A DNA stretch of 45,292 nucleotides, from contig SLQW01000052.1 in the NCBI GenBank assembly GCA_007131295.1, forward strand, positions 1 to 45,292, in the 5' to 3' direction. A model generated the notes under the pieces. That model was given only the letters and a program-made list of their open reading frames with translations. It had not been told where the DNA came from and made no database searches. Positions 24,173 to 32,309 of this stretch are shown one piece after another (within the stretch, counting starts at the first letter, position 1; each line of letters begins with the position of its first letter). The position numbers and the translations under genes were made by a program. Source of the stretch: Pseudomonadales bacterium. Its GTDB lineage: Bacteria > Pseudomonadota > Gammaproteobacteria > Pseudomonadales > Azotimanducaceae.

Positions 24173-24964
24173 ATGGCCGACGACGAACTGCGTTACGAGC
24201 AACACGGATACGTGGGAGTGCTCACATTGAATCGGCCGGAGGCGATGAACTCGCTCACCTACGGCCTCTACATGGCCCTGGAGGATGCGGTGCGCGAGGC
24301 GGATGCGCGCGTGCTGGTGATCACCGGCGCCGGCGACCGGGCATTCTGCGCCGGCGACGACGTCAAGCAGATCCTCGGCGGCAAGGGTGGGCCGCCGCCG
24401 GAGGCCGGGGAGCGCAGCAGGCGCACCGGCGGATTGACGCCGGCGGCCGATGCACTCCTTGCCACCGACATCCCGGTTATCGCCGCCGTCAACGGCCATG
24501 CCCTGGGCTGGGGCATGGAGCTCGCACTGATGGCAGACATCCGCATCGCCTCCGCGGAGAAGGCGCGCTTCGGCGAGCTCTTCGTGATCCGGGGCCTGTG
24601 CAGTGACGTCGCCGGCCTCGGCCGCCTGGCCCAGCTCGTCGGTCGCGAGAAGGCGGCGGAGCTCCTGTTCACCGGGGAAGTGATCGACGCCGCTACGGCG
24701 AAGGAAATCGGTCTCGTCTCACGGGTCGTGCCGCATGCCGAACTGCTGCCCACGGCGCTGGCGCTCGCGGAAAAGATCGCCGCCAACCCGCCGCTGGCGG
24801 TGAAGGCGCTGAAAGCGGGTCTGCGGCGCGCGCTGGATCCGGACTGGCGCGAGCTCGGCGCCTGGACCATCGGCCAGATCCGCACCCTGATGCAGACCGA
24901 GGATTCGAAGGAAAGCGTCGCGGCCTTCATCGAGAAACGCACGCCGAAGTTCGTCGGACGCTGA
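24173..24964 (+). CDS. Enoyl-CoA hydratase/isomerase family protein
   Basis: 263-residue crotonase. Motifs: VLTLNRPEAMNSLTYG, first oxyanion loop DRAFCAGDDVKQI (about 57-69), second loop NGHALGWGMELALMADIRIA, and C-terminal AFIEKRTPKFVGR. The segment FVIRGLCSDVAGLGRLAQLVG replaces the usual GIIPGAGGTQRL, so the classical catalytic Glu/Gly context is altered; hydratase activity is therefore less certain than for the FadB half. RBS GGGGAGGAGAG is just upstream of the ATG. Monocistronic by position: divergent acyl-CoA dehydrogenase before it, convergent TetR after it. Confidence 0.87.
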   Translation: MADDELRYEQHGYVGVLTLNRPEAMNSLTYGLYMALEDAVREADARVLVITGAGDRAFCAGDDVKQILGGKGGPPPEAGERSRRTGGLTPAADALLATDIPVIAAVNGHALGWGMELALMADIRIASAEKARFGELFVIRGLCSDVAGLGRLAQLVGREKAAELLFTGEVIDAATAKEIGLVSRVVPHAELLPTALALAEKIAANPPLAVKALKAGLRRALDPDWRELGAWTIGQIRTLMQTEDSKESVAAFIEKRTPKFVGR

Positions 24965-25019
24965 GCCGCTCGACTTGGCGACCCGGGTCCAAGGTGCCCG
25001 GCGACAACGTCCGTCGGAT

Positions 25020-25712
25020 CTATCGGCTCTGAACGCGCGAAGCGACCACTGCCGTCGGCTCCGCGGCCCACATGGCCGTCAGGTGCGCCTGCAGCTCGGG
25101 AATCTTCCCGGCCAGACGGTCGGCAGCGGAAGCTGTGGCGGCACCCTTGAGGAGCAGGGCAAAGCCGTAGTGAACGCGACACTCGAGTTCGCTAAGGTCG
25201 ATCTGGCCGTAGGCCCACTCGAGGATGCAGATGAAAAACTGCTGGCCGAGCGCGAGAGCCAGCGCACTGGCGTCGATCCCGGCATCGAGTTCCCCGGCTT
25301 CGCGCGCGCGCTCCACCAGGGTCCGCCAGAACACGAAGCGCGGGTCGCCGAACACGGCGCGGTAGTCGCGGCCACCGTCGCCATAGGCAGAGAACAGAAC
25401 CGCCTGGTGGAACTTCGGCGCTTCGGCGTAGAGTTCTGTCGCCAGCGTCACTGCCTCGAAGAAGATCTCGAGCGGGTCGGCGTCGAGTTGCTCGAGGCGT
25501 TCTTCATACAGCGCCATGCCAGTGTCGAGGACCGCCAGCATGATGGCCTGCTTGGAACCGAACAAATTATAGGGCGTGGCAATGGACACCCCTGCCGCTT
25601 CTGCCAGCGCGCGCATGGAAAATCCGCTGTCACCGCGGTTGTGCATCAGCCGCATGGCAGCGGCGACGATGGCCTTGCGGCGCTGGTCTTTGGCTTGTTC
25701 CCGGCTCGCCAT
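25020..25712 (-). CDS. TetR-family transcriptional regulator
   Basis: 230-residue TetR regulator. N-terminal HTH (about 8-55): RRKAIVAAAMRLMHNRGDSGFSMRALAEAAGVSIATPYNLFGSKQAIMLAVL, with the usual GVS...YNLFGSK recognition-helix end. The C-terminal ligand domain (60-230) is helical with a hydrophobic pocket (FFEAVTLATELYAEA, FFICILEWAYGQIDLSELE). Start chosen at ATG 25712 behind GCGAGGA; the frame extends in-frame to a GTG at 25742. The minus -10 TATAAT (25769-25774) overlaps a palindrome shared with the divergent operon, so autoregulation together with control of the D-aminoacylase operon is likely. TetR regulators in such loci usually sense acyl-CoAs or small hydrophobic molecules. Confidence 0.92.
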   Translation of the reverse strand: MASREQAKDQRRKAIVAAAMRLMHNRGDSGFSMRALAEAAGVSIATPYNLFGSKQAIMLAVLDTGMALYEERLEQLDADPLEIFFEAVTLATELYAEAPKFHQAVLFSAYGDGGRDYRAVFGDPRFVFWRTLVERAREAGELDAGIDASALALALGQQFFICILEWAYGQIDLSELECRVHYGFALLLKGAATASAADRLAGKIPELQAHLTAMWAAEPTAVVASRVQSR

Positions 25713-25747
25713 GCTGGGCTCGTCCTCGCTCGAATTGCGCACCGAGC

Positions 25748-25776
25748 GTGACTCAGGAGCGCGGTTGGATTATAAC
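25748..25776 (+). promoter_or_regulatory. Predicted sigma70 promoter of the LysM-like/D-aminoacylase operon
   Basis: GTGACT (25748-25753), exactly 17-base spacer, TATAAC (25771-25776). Transcription would start near 25783, 27 bases before the first ATG of the operon (25810). The TetR operator overlaps the -10. Confidence 0.6.
25769..25774 (-). promoter_or_regulatory. -10 element of the tetR promoter
   Basis: Perfect TATAAT on the minus strand, about 57 bases before the TetR ATG. The -35 is weak. It is back-to-back with the plus-strand promoter and shares the palindrome at 25771-25784. Confidence 0.55.
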
Positions 25777-25784
25777 GCGTTTTA
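25771..25784. promoter_or_regulatory. Palindromic TetR-type operator
   Basis: TATAACGCGTTTTA: perfect core AACGCGTT (25774-25781) with two more complementary pairs outside one mismatch. It is AT-rich in a GC-rich context and covers the -10 regions of both divergent promoters, the usual site for TetR repression of itself and the neighbouring operon. Confidence 0.6.
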
Positions 25785-25809
25785 CTTTTCGTTCTGCCGA
25801 GGATGATCC

Positions 25810-26022
25810 ATGACCCTCTCCCGCGCCCGCGCCTTCACGACCGCCCGCCCGGGCGAGGATTGGCCCGACATCGCCCGCCGCAGCCTGGCCGACCTTGATG
25901 AATCCGCCGCCCTGGAAGCGCTCAAGAGTTGGAACCTGCACCTGTTCCTGCGCCAGCCGAGGGGCAGGATACTCGGCTGCGACGTGATCTTCACCGAGCC
26001 GCCGCGCAGCGATGGGGGCTGA
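25810..26022 (+). CDS. Small LysM-like protein
   Basis: 70-residue protein, first gene of the TetR-flanked operon. The pattern TTARPGEDWPDIARRSLADLD...LKSWNLHLFL...ILGCDVIFTEPP follows a LysM domain (PGD-x2-xxIA at the start, L-x2-WN in the middle, D-x-I/L near the end). It is the whole protein, without signal peptide or TM, so it would be cytosolic, which is unusual for a peptidoglycan-binding fold. RBS GAGGAT lies before the ATG. It overlaps the next ORF by 11 bases. High GC3 supports coding. Fold call is by pattern only; function unknown. Confidence 0.68.
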   Translation: MTLSRARAFTTARPGEDWPDIARRSLADLDESAALEALKSWNLHLFLRQPRGRILGCDVIFTEPPRSDGG

Positions 26023-26254
26023 AGCTGGCTCCGAAGAAGCGCGCATCGAGCGTGCGTTGGTCGCGCCGGGCCACGACGGCAGCGCCGAACTGCTGCTGCG
26101 TATCCGCCATCGTAACGGCGGACTGGACAGCGTTACGCTGGATGCACAAGCGGCGGAACGACTGCTCGATCACTGCGGTGCAAACGAACTAGAACAGCTG
26201 GTCGGCCAGTCCTGGCGACACCTGCTGCACGTATTGGACGAAACGGGAGCTTGA
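26012..26254 (+). CDS. Small hypothetical protein in the D-aminoacylase operon
   Basis: 80-residue protein. I do not recognise the family. It is mildly acidic, begins MGAEAGSEEARIERALV and has a likely beta-hairpin (ELLLRIRHRNGGLDSVTLD) followed by helices (AQAAERLLDHCGANELEQLVGQSWRHLLHVL). No cysteine pair, TM or signal. The ATG overlaps the 3' end of the LysM-like gene by 11 bases, and only 4 bases separate its stop from the amidohydrolase ATG, so the three are tightly coupled. Tight packing and clear codon bias argue that it is a real gene; it may be a partner or chaperone of the amidohydrolase. Confidence 0.65.
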   Translation: MGAEAGSEEARIERALVAPGHDGSAELLLRIRHRNGGLDSVTLDAQAAERLLDHCGANELEQLVGQSWRHLLHVLDETGA

Positions 26255-26258
26255 ATCC

Positions 26259-27926
26259 ATGGACCTGATCATACGCAATGGCCGCATCGTCGACGGCACA
26301 GGCTTGCCGGCCTATCAGGGCGACCTCGGCATCGCCGACGGGCGCATTGTGCATGTCGGTGGCCGCATCGCCGCCACCGCAGCGCGCGAGATCGACGCCG
26401 CCGGACGGGTGGTGGCGCCGGGCTTTATCGATCCGCATACCCACTTCGACGTGCAGCTGCTCTGGGACGGCGAAGCGCGGCCGGCGCTCGAGCACGGCAT
26501 CACCACCGTTGTTCCCGGCAACTGCTCGCTGTCGCTGGCGCCTCTGAAGGCGGAACACCGGCCGCGGCTGGTGGGCATGTTCCAGCAGATCGAGGAGATG
26601 CCGAATGCGGCCTTCGATGGTGCCTTCGAGTGGACCTGGGAGTCCTTCGACGGCTACCTCGATGCGCTGCGCGCGAAGCTGTCGGTGAACGTGGCGCCGC
26701 TGGCGGGCCACAGCGTGATCCGGCTTTGGGTCATGGGCGACGCGGCCACGGAGCGTGCAGCCAACGCCGAAGAACTCGCTGCCATGCAGGATCTGCTGCG
26801 CCGGTGTCTGGAGGCGGGAGCCATAGGTTTGTCCACCAGTTTCGTGGACGTGGATGAGAACCTGCAGCCGGTACCGAGCCGCTACGCCCACTTCGAGGAG
26901 CTCGACGCCCTCGCCGCGGTGCTCGGCGAGTACGGGCGCATGCTGCAGGTGGTGCCGGAGTTCTACGCCACCGATATCACGCTGGCGCGGGTGGATCAGC
27001 TCGCCGAGCTGTCGCTCGCCCACCAGATTCCGACCACGTTCTCGCCGCTGTTCGATTCCGCCGCCAATCCGGACAACGTTTCCCGGGTGATGGCGCGGGT
27101 GGAGGAACAGATGGCACGCGGGGCGCGAGTTTGGCCACAGGTCCAGACGCGCCCTATCGACATCAGCTTCACCTTCGATGTTGCGAGCCTGCTGTTTGCT
27201 GCGACACCAGGCTGGTACCGGACAATGCGCCTGCCCCGGGAGGAGAAGATTGCCGCCCTGCGCGACCCCGAGCAGCTCGAGGCGCTGATCGCCGAAGCGG
27301 AGCCCGGGGGGGACACGGGACGCTTCGCACGGGTGAAAGTGCGCGCGGTGACGCGTGCCGAGGACGAGACGCTCGTCGGGCGCAGCCTTGGGGAGATCGC
27401 CGCAGAGCGCGGCAGCACGCCGGCCCGGGTGATGGTCGAGCTGTCGCTGGCCAACGACCTCGATGCCTGCTTCGTCGCCACCGATCTCGGGCACGACGAT
27501 CCGGCCAGGGTCGGCCCGCTGCTGGCCCATCCCCTGGTGCACATCGGCGCCAGCGATGGTGGTGCCCACATTCAGTCCTTCGCCACCTACGGTGATACCG
27601 GCTATCTCTTCAGCCGCTTCGTCCGCGACCGCCATGATCTGACGCTGGAGCAGGCCGTGAAGAAGATCACCGCCGACACGGCCCGGATCTGGGGCATTCC
27701 GCAGCGTGGTCTGCTGCAGCCGGGCTTTGCCGCCGACGTCACCATCTTCGATGCCGAGGCCATCGCCCGCGGCGATGAGGTGGCGGCTCACGATATGCCC
27801 GAGGGTGGCATGCGCTACGTGCGCGGTGCGCAGGGCATCGATACCGTGATCGTCAACGGTGCGGTGGCGTGGAATGCAGTCGATGGCTACACGACGGCCG
27901 CGACCGGCCAGGTGGTGAGCGCATGA
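26259..27926 (+). CDS. N-acyl-D-amino-acid deacylase / D-aminoacylase-type amidohydrolase
   Basis: 555-residue amidohydrolase-superfamily enzyme. N-terminal DLIIRNGRIVDGTG, metal motif GFIDPHTHFD (His60, His62), Cys89 in VVPGNCS at the position of the zinc-binding Cys of D-aminoacylases, GAIGLSTSF, and C-terminal VHIGASDGGAHI (catalytic Asp) with FAADVTIFD closing the small beta-domain. The family hydrolyses N-acyl-D-amino acids, hydantoins or related amides with one or two zincs. Length is slightly above the 480-500 of classical D-aminoacylases and fits the 550-residue subgroup. It overlaps the epoxide-hydrolase-like gene by 4 bases (ATGA). Substrate in this beta-oxidation context unknown. 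Confidence 0.88.
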   Translation: MDLIIRNGRIVDGTGLPAYQGDLGIADGRIVHVGGRIAATAAREIDAAGRVVAPGFIDPHTHFDVQLLWDGEARPALEHGITTVVPGNCSLSLAPLKAEHRPRLVGMFQQIEEMPNAAFDGAFEWTWESFDGYLDALRAKLSVNVAPLAGHSVIRLWVMGDAATERAANAEELAAMQDLLRRCLEAGAIGLSTSFVDVDENLQPVPSRYAHFEELDALAAVLGEYGRMLQVVPEFYATDITLARVDQLAELSLAHQIPTTFSPLFDSAANPDNVSRVMARVEEQMARGARVWPQVQTRPIDISFTFDVASLLFAATPGWYRTMRLPREEKIAALRDPEQLEALIAEAEPGGDTGRFARVKVRAVTRAEDETLVGRSLGEIAAERGSTPARVMVELSLANDLDACFVATDLGHDDPARVGPLLAHPLVHIGASDGGAHIQSFATYGDTGYLFSRFVRDRHDLTLEQAVKKITADTARIWGIPQRGLLQPGFAADVTIFDAEAIARGDEVAAHDMPEGGMRYVRGAQGIDTVIVNGAVAWNAVDGYTTAATGQVVSA

Positions 27927-28885
27927 GCGAACTTCGCTTTCACAGCGTCGATGCAGACGGTACCCGCATTCACCTGGCCGAGCAGGGCGAGGGCCCGGTG
28001 GTGCTCATGGTCCACGGTTTCCCCGAGTCCTGGTATTCCTGGCGGTATCAGCTGCCGGCTCTGGCCGCTGCAGGCTACCGGGCAGTGGCCATGGACGTGC
28101 GCGGCTACGGCCGCTCGTCCAAGCCGAGCCGGGTTGAAGACTACCGGATGGTACTCAAGGTGGCGGACGTAGTGGGGGTGGTGGCCGCCCTCGGCGGCGG
28201 ACCCACGACCATCGTCGGCCACGACTGGGGTGCGCCCATTGCCTGGACCTCGGCGCTCCTGCGACCGGATCTGTTTCGGGGCGTGGCCGGCCTCTCGGTG
28301 CCCTATGCCCCGCCCCATGGCCCGACGCGCCCGCTTGCGGGAATGCGCCAGATGGCCGGCGAGAACGAGTTCTACATCGAGTATTTCCAGGAGCCCGGCC
28401 GGGCGGAGGCCGAGATCGAGCGCGACGTGCGCGGCTGGCTGCTCGGGTTCTACTGGTGCGCGTCCGGCGACATCGAAAACGGCCCGAACATCGCTATGGT
28501 GGATCGCGGCCGCACCCTGCGCGAGAAGTTCGTCTACCCGGAAACCATGCCGGCATGGCTGAGTGAGACGGATCTCGACGTCTACACCCGTGAATTCGAG
28601 TATTCGGGTTTTTTCGGGCCGCTCAGCCGCTACCGCAACGTCGATCGCGACTGGGAGGATCTCGCTGCCTTTGCGAACCGTCCCATCGAGATCCCTGCGT
28701 TGTTCATCGGCGGCAGCAAGGATGGCCCCACCATCTGGGGACAGCCGGCCATCGCGCGCTTCGGCGAGACCTTGCCGAAGCTGCACCGCTCGGAGATCCT
28801 CGAAGGCTGTGGCCACTGGGTGCAGCAGGAACAGGCAGAGGCTACCAACGAGCTGCTGTTGGACTTCCTCGCCGCAATCCACTGA
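27923..28885 (+). CDS. Alpha/beta hydrolase resembling soluble epoxide hydrolases
   Basis: 320-residue alpha/beta hydrolase with epoxide-hydrolase signatures: oxyanion motif HGFPESWYSWR (HGxP, 31-41), MDVRGYGRSSKP, nucleophile Asp101 in GHDWGAPIAW instead of Ser, cap-domain tyrosines (for example in EYSGFFGPLSRYRN), and catalytic His in LEGCGHWVQQEQ. An Asp nucleophile with HGFPESW is typical of soluble epoxide hydrolases, which open epoxides to diols, though fluoroacetate dehalogenases share it. ATG at 27923 overlaps the amidohydrolase stop. The crotonase follows after 38 bases in the same operon. Could process oxygenated hydrocarbons made by the CYP153-like enzyme, as a guess. Confidence 0.88.
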   Translation: MSELRFHSVDADGTRIHLAEQGEGPVVLMVHGFPESWYSWRYQLPALAAAGYRAVAMDVRGYGRSSKPSRVEDYRMVLKVADVVGVVAALGGGPTTIVGHDWGAPIAWTSALLRPDLFRGVAGLSVPYAPPHGPTRPLAGMRQMAGENEFYIEYFQEPGRAEAEIERDVRGWLLGFYWCASGDIENGPNIAMVDRGRTLREKFVYPETMPAWLSETDLDVYTREFEYSGFFGPLSRYRNVDRDWEDLAAFANRPIEIPALFIGGSKDGPTIWGQPAIARFGETLPKLHRSEILEGCGHWVQQEQAEATNELLLDFLAAIH

Positions 28886-28923
28886 GCGCCGCTTCCCACG
28901 AACCGAGCGCAGAGAGAGCAGAC

Positions 28924-29721
28924 ATGAGCTACGAGACCATCCTCACCGAGTCCGCCGACGGGCTCCTTACCATCACGCTGAACAGGCCCGACAGACTCAA
29001 CGCCTGGACCTACCGGATGGGCGCGGAACTCGGCGATGCCATTGCCGCCGCCAATGACGACGACGCCATCGAGGCCATCGTCGTCACTGGCGCCGGACGT
29101 GGCTTCTGCGCCGGCGCCGACATCCAGGATGTGTTCGACGCCCAGCAGAAGGACGACAGCGCGAGTGCCGACCGGCCCATCATGCGCAGCTGGGTGGAGC
29201 TCGTACGCGACTCCAAGCCCATGGTGGCTGCCGTCAACGGTGCCTGCATCGGCGTCGGCCTCACCCAGGTTCTGCCCATGGACTACCTGATCGCGGCGAA
29301 AGACGCGAAGCTGAGCCTGCGCTTCATCAAGATGGGCCTGGTTCCGGAGCTGGCCAGCTCCCAGTACGTGACGCTGCGCTGCGGCTTCGGCCAGGCTAAC
29401 GAGCTGATGCTCACGGGCAAGACCGTCAGTGGTGAAGAGGCGGCCCGGATCGGGCTCGTCGATCGCGCAGTGGATGCGGAGGAACTGCTGCCGGCAGCCC
29501 GTGCCATGGCCAAGGCCATGGGCGACAATCCCCAGGCTGCGCTCAGGGCGGTGAAGCAGCTCATCAGCGTCAATGCCACCGAGTCCGACATCGCCCAAGT
29601 GCAGAAGCGGGAACTCGAGGCGCTGCAGAAGTGCTATGCCTCCGCTGAGCACAAGGAAGCCATCGATGCCTTCCTCAACAAGCGCGAGCCGGATTTCCGC
29701 AAGGCGCGACAGGCCGGCTGA
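28924..29721 (+). CDS. Enoyl-CoA hydratase family protein
   Basis: 265-residue crotonase. Motifs: LTITLNRPDRLNAWTY, first oxyanion loop GRGFCAGADIQDVF (about 58-71), second loop NGACIGVGLTQVLPMDYLIA, then FIKMGLVPELASSQYVTLRCGF with an acidic residue in the VPE position, and C-terminal AIDAFLNKREPDFRKAR. Similar style to the crotonase at 7705, so both may belong to the branch that handles branched or bulky acyl-CoAs. RBS AGAGAGCAG lies before the ATG. Last gene of the TetR-controlled operon; the hybrid kinase starts 89 bases later. Confidence 0.88.
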   Translation: MSYETILTESADGLLTITLNRPDRLNAWTYRMGAELGDAIAAANDDDAIEAIVVTGAGRGFCAGADIQDVFDAQQKDDSASADRPIMRSWVELVRDSKPMVAAVNGACIGVGLTQVLPMDYLIAAKDAKLSLRFIKMGLVPELASSQYVTLRCGFGQANELMLTGKTVSGEEAARIGLVDRAVDAEELLPAARAMAKAMGDNPQAALRAVKQLISVNATESDIAQVQKRELEALQKCYASAEHKEAIDAFLNKREPDFRKARQAG

Positions 29722-29810
29722 CGCTGACTACCGCCTGTCCTGCCGGCGTTGCACCCCCCGAGGCGAGCCGCGTCAATGACGGGAATCGGGAGAGACTCGG
29801 AGGCGACAGG

Positions 29811-32285
29811 TTGATCGAGGTTGGCGGGCTGATCCTCAAGCCCTCGGTCATGGCGGAGGAGGTGGCCCGCTTCGATTGGTCCGCCACGCCGCTGGGCCCC
29901 GTTTCCGGCTGGCCCGAAGCGCTGCGCATCAGCGTCCAGCTCTGCCTCAACTCGCCGTTTCCAGTGACCGTCGGCTGGGGCCCCGAGCTCCGGATCATCT
30001 ACAACGACGCTTACATCCCCGTTATGGGCGTCAAGCACCCTGATGGTCTCGGCCGTCCGGTACTCGAGGTCTATCCAGAGCTCGTCGATTTCATCACTCC
30101 GATCCTGCGTGACGTCTATGAGCACGGAGAGTCCTTCTGCGGCAGGAACGTAGCGTTCCCGATGGTCCGCCACGAAGCGCTCGAGGAGGGCTACTTCGAT
30201 TTCTGGTATGCGCCGATCCGTGACGGCGATGGCGTGATCCGGGGCGTGCTGGCTTCCGGCAGCGAGACCACCGCCGAGGTGGTCGCGCAGCGCCGACAGC
30301 GCACGGTGAGCGCGGTCGCCGGCCGTCTCGTGGAGCTGTCCATGGAGGATCGGGTGTTGCCGAATGCGCTGGAAGTGGTTCTGCGCAACCGGAAGGATGT
30401 CGCCCGCATCGCAGTCTTCGAGGTCATGGCCGGCTCGACCGTCACCCAGCGGTTTGCGGAACCCGCAGCGTTTCCGGCCGAACTCGAGGCCGACGGCATC
30501 GTCCGCGACCTCAAGGAGCAGGTCGCGGCAGGAATCGAGCAGGGTTCCCGGGTCGAGCGGCTCGATGGACGACGCTTTCTGACTACGCTGGTGCATCCGG
30601 ACCTGACGGACAGCACAGCTCACCTGGTGGTGGTGGAACCGGCGCCGAGCGTGCGCGCCGACGAGGAGTATCAGAGCTTCCTCGACGTACTGAGGGAAAT
30701 CACCATCGGCGCGGTTTATCGGCTGCGCACCGAGCGCGCCGCGCATGCCGAAATGCGCCGCCAGCTCGACGACCGGGACCGGCTCTACAAGATGCTGTTC
30801 GAACACACTGCCGAGGGCGTCGTGATCGCCCATCCGGACGGCACCATCGTCGCGGCGAATCCGGCTACCTGCCGCCTGCTCGGCTACCGGGAAGACGAAC
30901 TGCTCGAACTCGGTTACGCCGGAACGGTGATCAATGATGCCGGGGAACTCGACCGGGCGCTGGACATCCTCGCGCGCACCGGCCGCTTCGACGGCGAGGT
31001 GCGCCTGCGAACGAGTACTGGCGGGATGGTGCTCACCGATGCCGCGTCGGTCCTCATTCGCGACGAAACCTCCGGTAACGAGCGCATCATCACCCTGCTG
31101 CGAGATGCTGCGCCGCGCGTCGAAAACCAGGTGCGCATGACAGCCACCGCCCGGCTCGAGGCTCTCGGCCAGCTAACTGGCGGTATCTCCCATGACTTCA
31201 ACAATCTGCTGAATGTGATCATCAATGGTGCCGAGGAGCTTTCCGAGTCGCTCAGCGTCGGACGTCCAGAGCACGAATCGGCCGCACTGATCCTCTCGGC
31301 TTCCCTGCGCGCCGCGGAACTGACTCGGCAGCTGTTGTCCTTCAGCCAGCAGCGTCCGAGCGAGCCGCGGCGGCTGCGGATCTCGGAGGCTGTCAACGAG
31401 CTGCATCGGCTGCTTGACCGTGTCGTCGGCCGCGGTATCCAGGTGCGGCTGGCGCAGCAGGAAGAGGCTGAGATTCGGGTGGATCCGGCTCTCTTGAGCA
31501 GCGGTCTCCTGAACCTGTGCCTCAACGCCCGCGACGCCATGCCCGACGGCGGGACCCTCGACATACGCGCCGGGCGCACGCTGCTCAGTGAGGACACCGC
31601 CCGCCGCCTGCAGCTCCCTGCGGGTGAGTACGCCGTCATCACGGTCAGCGATACAGGTATCGGTATCCCCAGCGACCTTATCGATCGCGTGATCGAGCCC
31701 TACTTCACCACTAAGCCGGTGGGGCAGGGCACCGGCCTCGGCCTGGCCATGGTCTACGGTTTCGTGCGTCAGTGTGGTGGCGCCCTGGAAATCGACTCGA
31801 CGCTCGGCGAGGGCACCACCGTGACGCTGCTTTTTCCGGTTGCCACAGCCGCAGCGCCGGCAGAGGCGGAGACCACGACCCCGGACAGAACCACCAGGCC
31901 GGACGGCGTCGGTCAGCACGTGCTCGTGGTCGAGGACAACGATCTGCTTGCACGCATGCTCGTCCGAACGCTGCGCGGTGGTGGCTATCGCGTCACCCAC
32001 TGCGAGCACGTGGCTGCAGCACTGGCCGCGCTGGAAGGTGACGACCCGGTCGACCTCGTGCTGACCGACATTCAGCTCGGTGATGGCCCCACGGGCTGGG
32101 AGTTGCTGGACCGCATCGGCGCTGACGGACGCGATCTGCCGGTCCTGACCATGTCCGGTTTCGCGCCGGAAGCGACCGCCACCCCGGACCGGGGTGCGCG
32201 CATGCCTGATCTCAGCAAGCCTTTCCGGCCGCGGGAGGTTCTCGATCTGGTGGCAGCGGCGCTGGCCCGGCAGCGTGTGTCCTGA
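29811..32285 (+). CDS. Hybrid sensor histidine kinase with PAS sensors and C-terminal receiver
   Basis: 824-residue soluble hybrid kinase. Residues 20-165 are a PAS-like sensor of the type W-x-x-TPLGP...WPEALR...FPVTVGWGPELRIIYNDAY; 166-310 a GAF-like region; 325-430 a second PAS (YKMLFEHTAEGVVIAHPDGTIVAANPA). HisKA with His461 (GGISHDFNNLL), HATPase N box LLNLCLNARDAM, G1 VSDTGIGIP and G2 GQGTGLGL, then a receiver domain with Asp753 in VLTDIQLGDG. No TM segment, so a cytosolic sensor, perhaps of redox or a ligand. Start is TTG 29811 with TCGGAGG upstream; an in-frame ATG at 29850 is an alternative. No phosphotransfer protein or output regulator is adjacent, so its target lies elsewhere. Confidence 0.9.
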   Translation: MIEVGGLILKPSVMAEEVARFDWSATPLGPVSGWPEALRISVQLCLNSPFPVTVGWGPELRIIYNDAYIPVMGVKHPDGLGRPVLEVYPELVDFITPILRDVYEHGESFCGRNVAFPMVRHEALEEGYFDFWYAPIRDGDGVIRGVLASGSETTAEVVAQRRQRTVSAVAGRLVELSMEDRVLPNALEVVLRNRKDVARIAVFEVMAGSTVTQRFAEPAAFPAELEADGIVRDLKEQVAAGIEQGSRVERLDGRRFLTTLVHPDLTDSTAHLVVVEPAPSVRADEEYQSFLDVLREITIGAVYRLRTERAAHAEMRRQLDDRDRLYKMLFEHTAEGVVIAHPDGTIVAANPATCRLLGYREDELLELGYAGTVINDAGELDRALDILARTGRFDGEVRLRTSTGGMVLTDAASVLIRDETSGNERIITLLRDAAPRVENQVRMTATARLEALGQLTGGISHDFNNLLNVIINGAEELSESLSVGRPEHESAALILSASLRAAELTRQLLSFSQQRPSEPRRLRISEAVNELHRLLDRVVGRGIQVRLAQQEEAEIRVDPALLSSGLLNLCLNARDAMPDGGTLDIRAGRTLLSEDTARRLQLPAGEYAVITVSDTGIGIPSDLIDRVIEPYFTTKPVGQGTGLGLAMVYGFVRQCGGALEIDSTLGEGTTVTLLFPVATAAAPAEAETTTPDRTTRPDGVGQHVLVVEDNDLLARMLVRTLRGGGYRVTHCEHVAAALAALEGDDPVDLVLTDIQLGDGPTGWELLDRIGADGRDLPVLTMSGFAPEATATPDRGARMPDLSKPFRPREVLDLVAAALARQRVS

Positions 32286-32309
32286 GTCCTTGCGGTGCGT
32301 CCGGGCTGC

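Noticed and set aside
26133-27791. 552-codon open frame on the minus strand
   Set aside because: Antisense to the D-aminoacylase-like gene; His/Arg-rich shadow composition.
29634-30833. 399-codon open frame on the minus strand
   Set aside because: Shadow of the crotonase and hybrid kinase genes.
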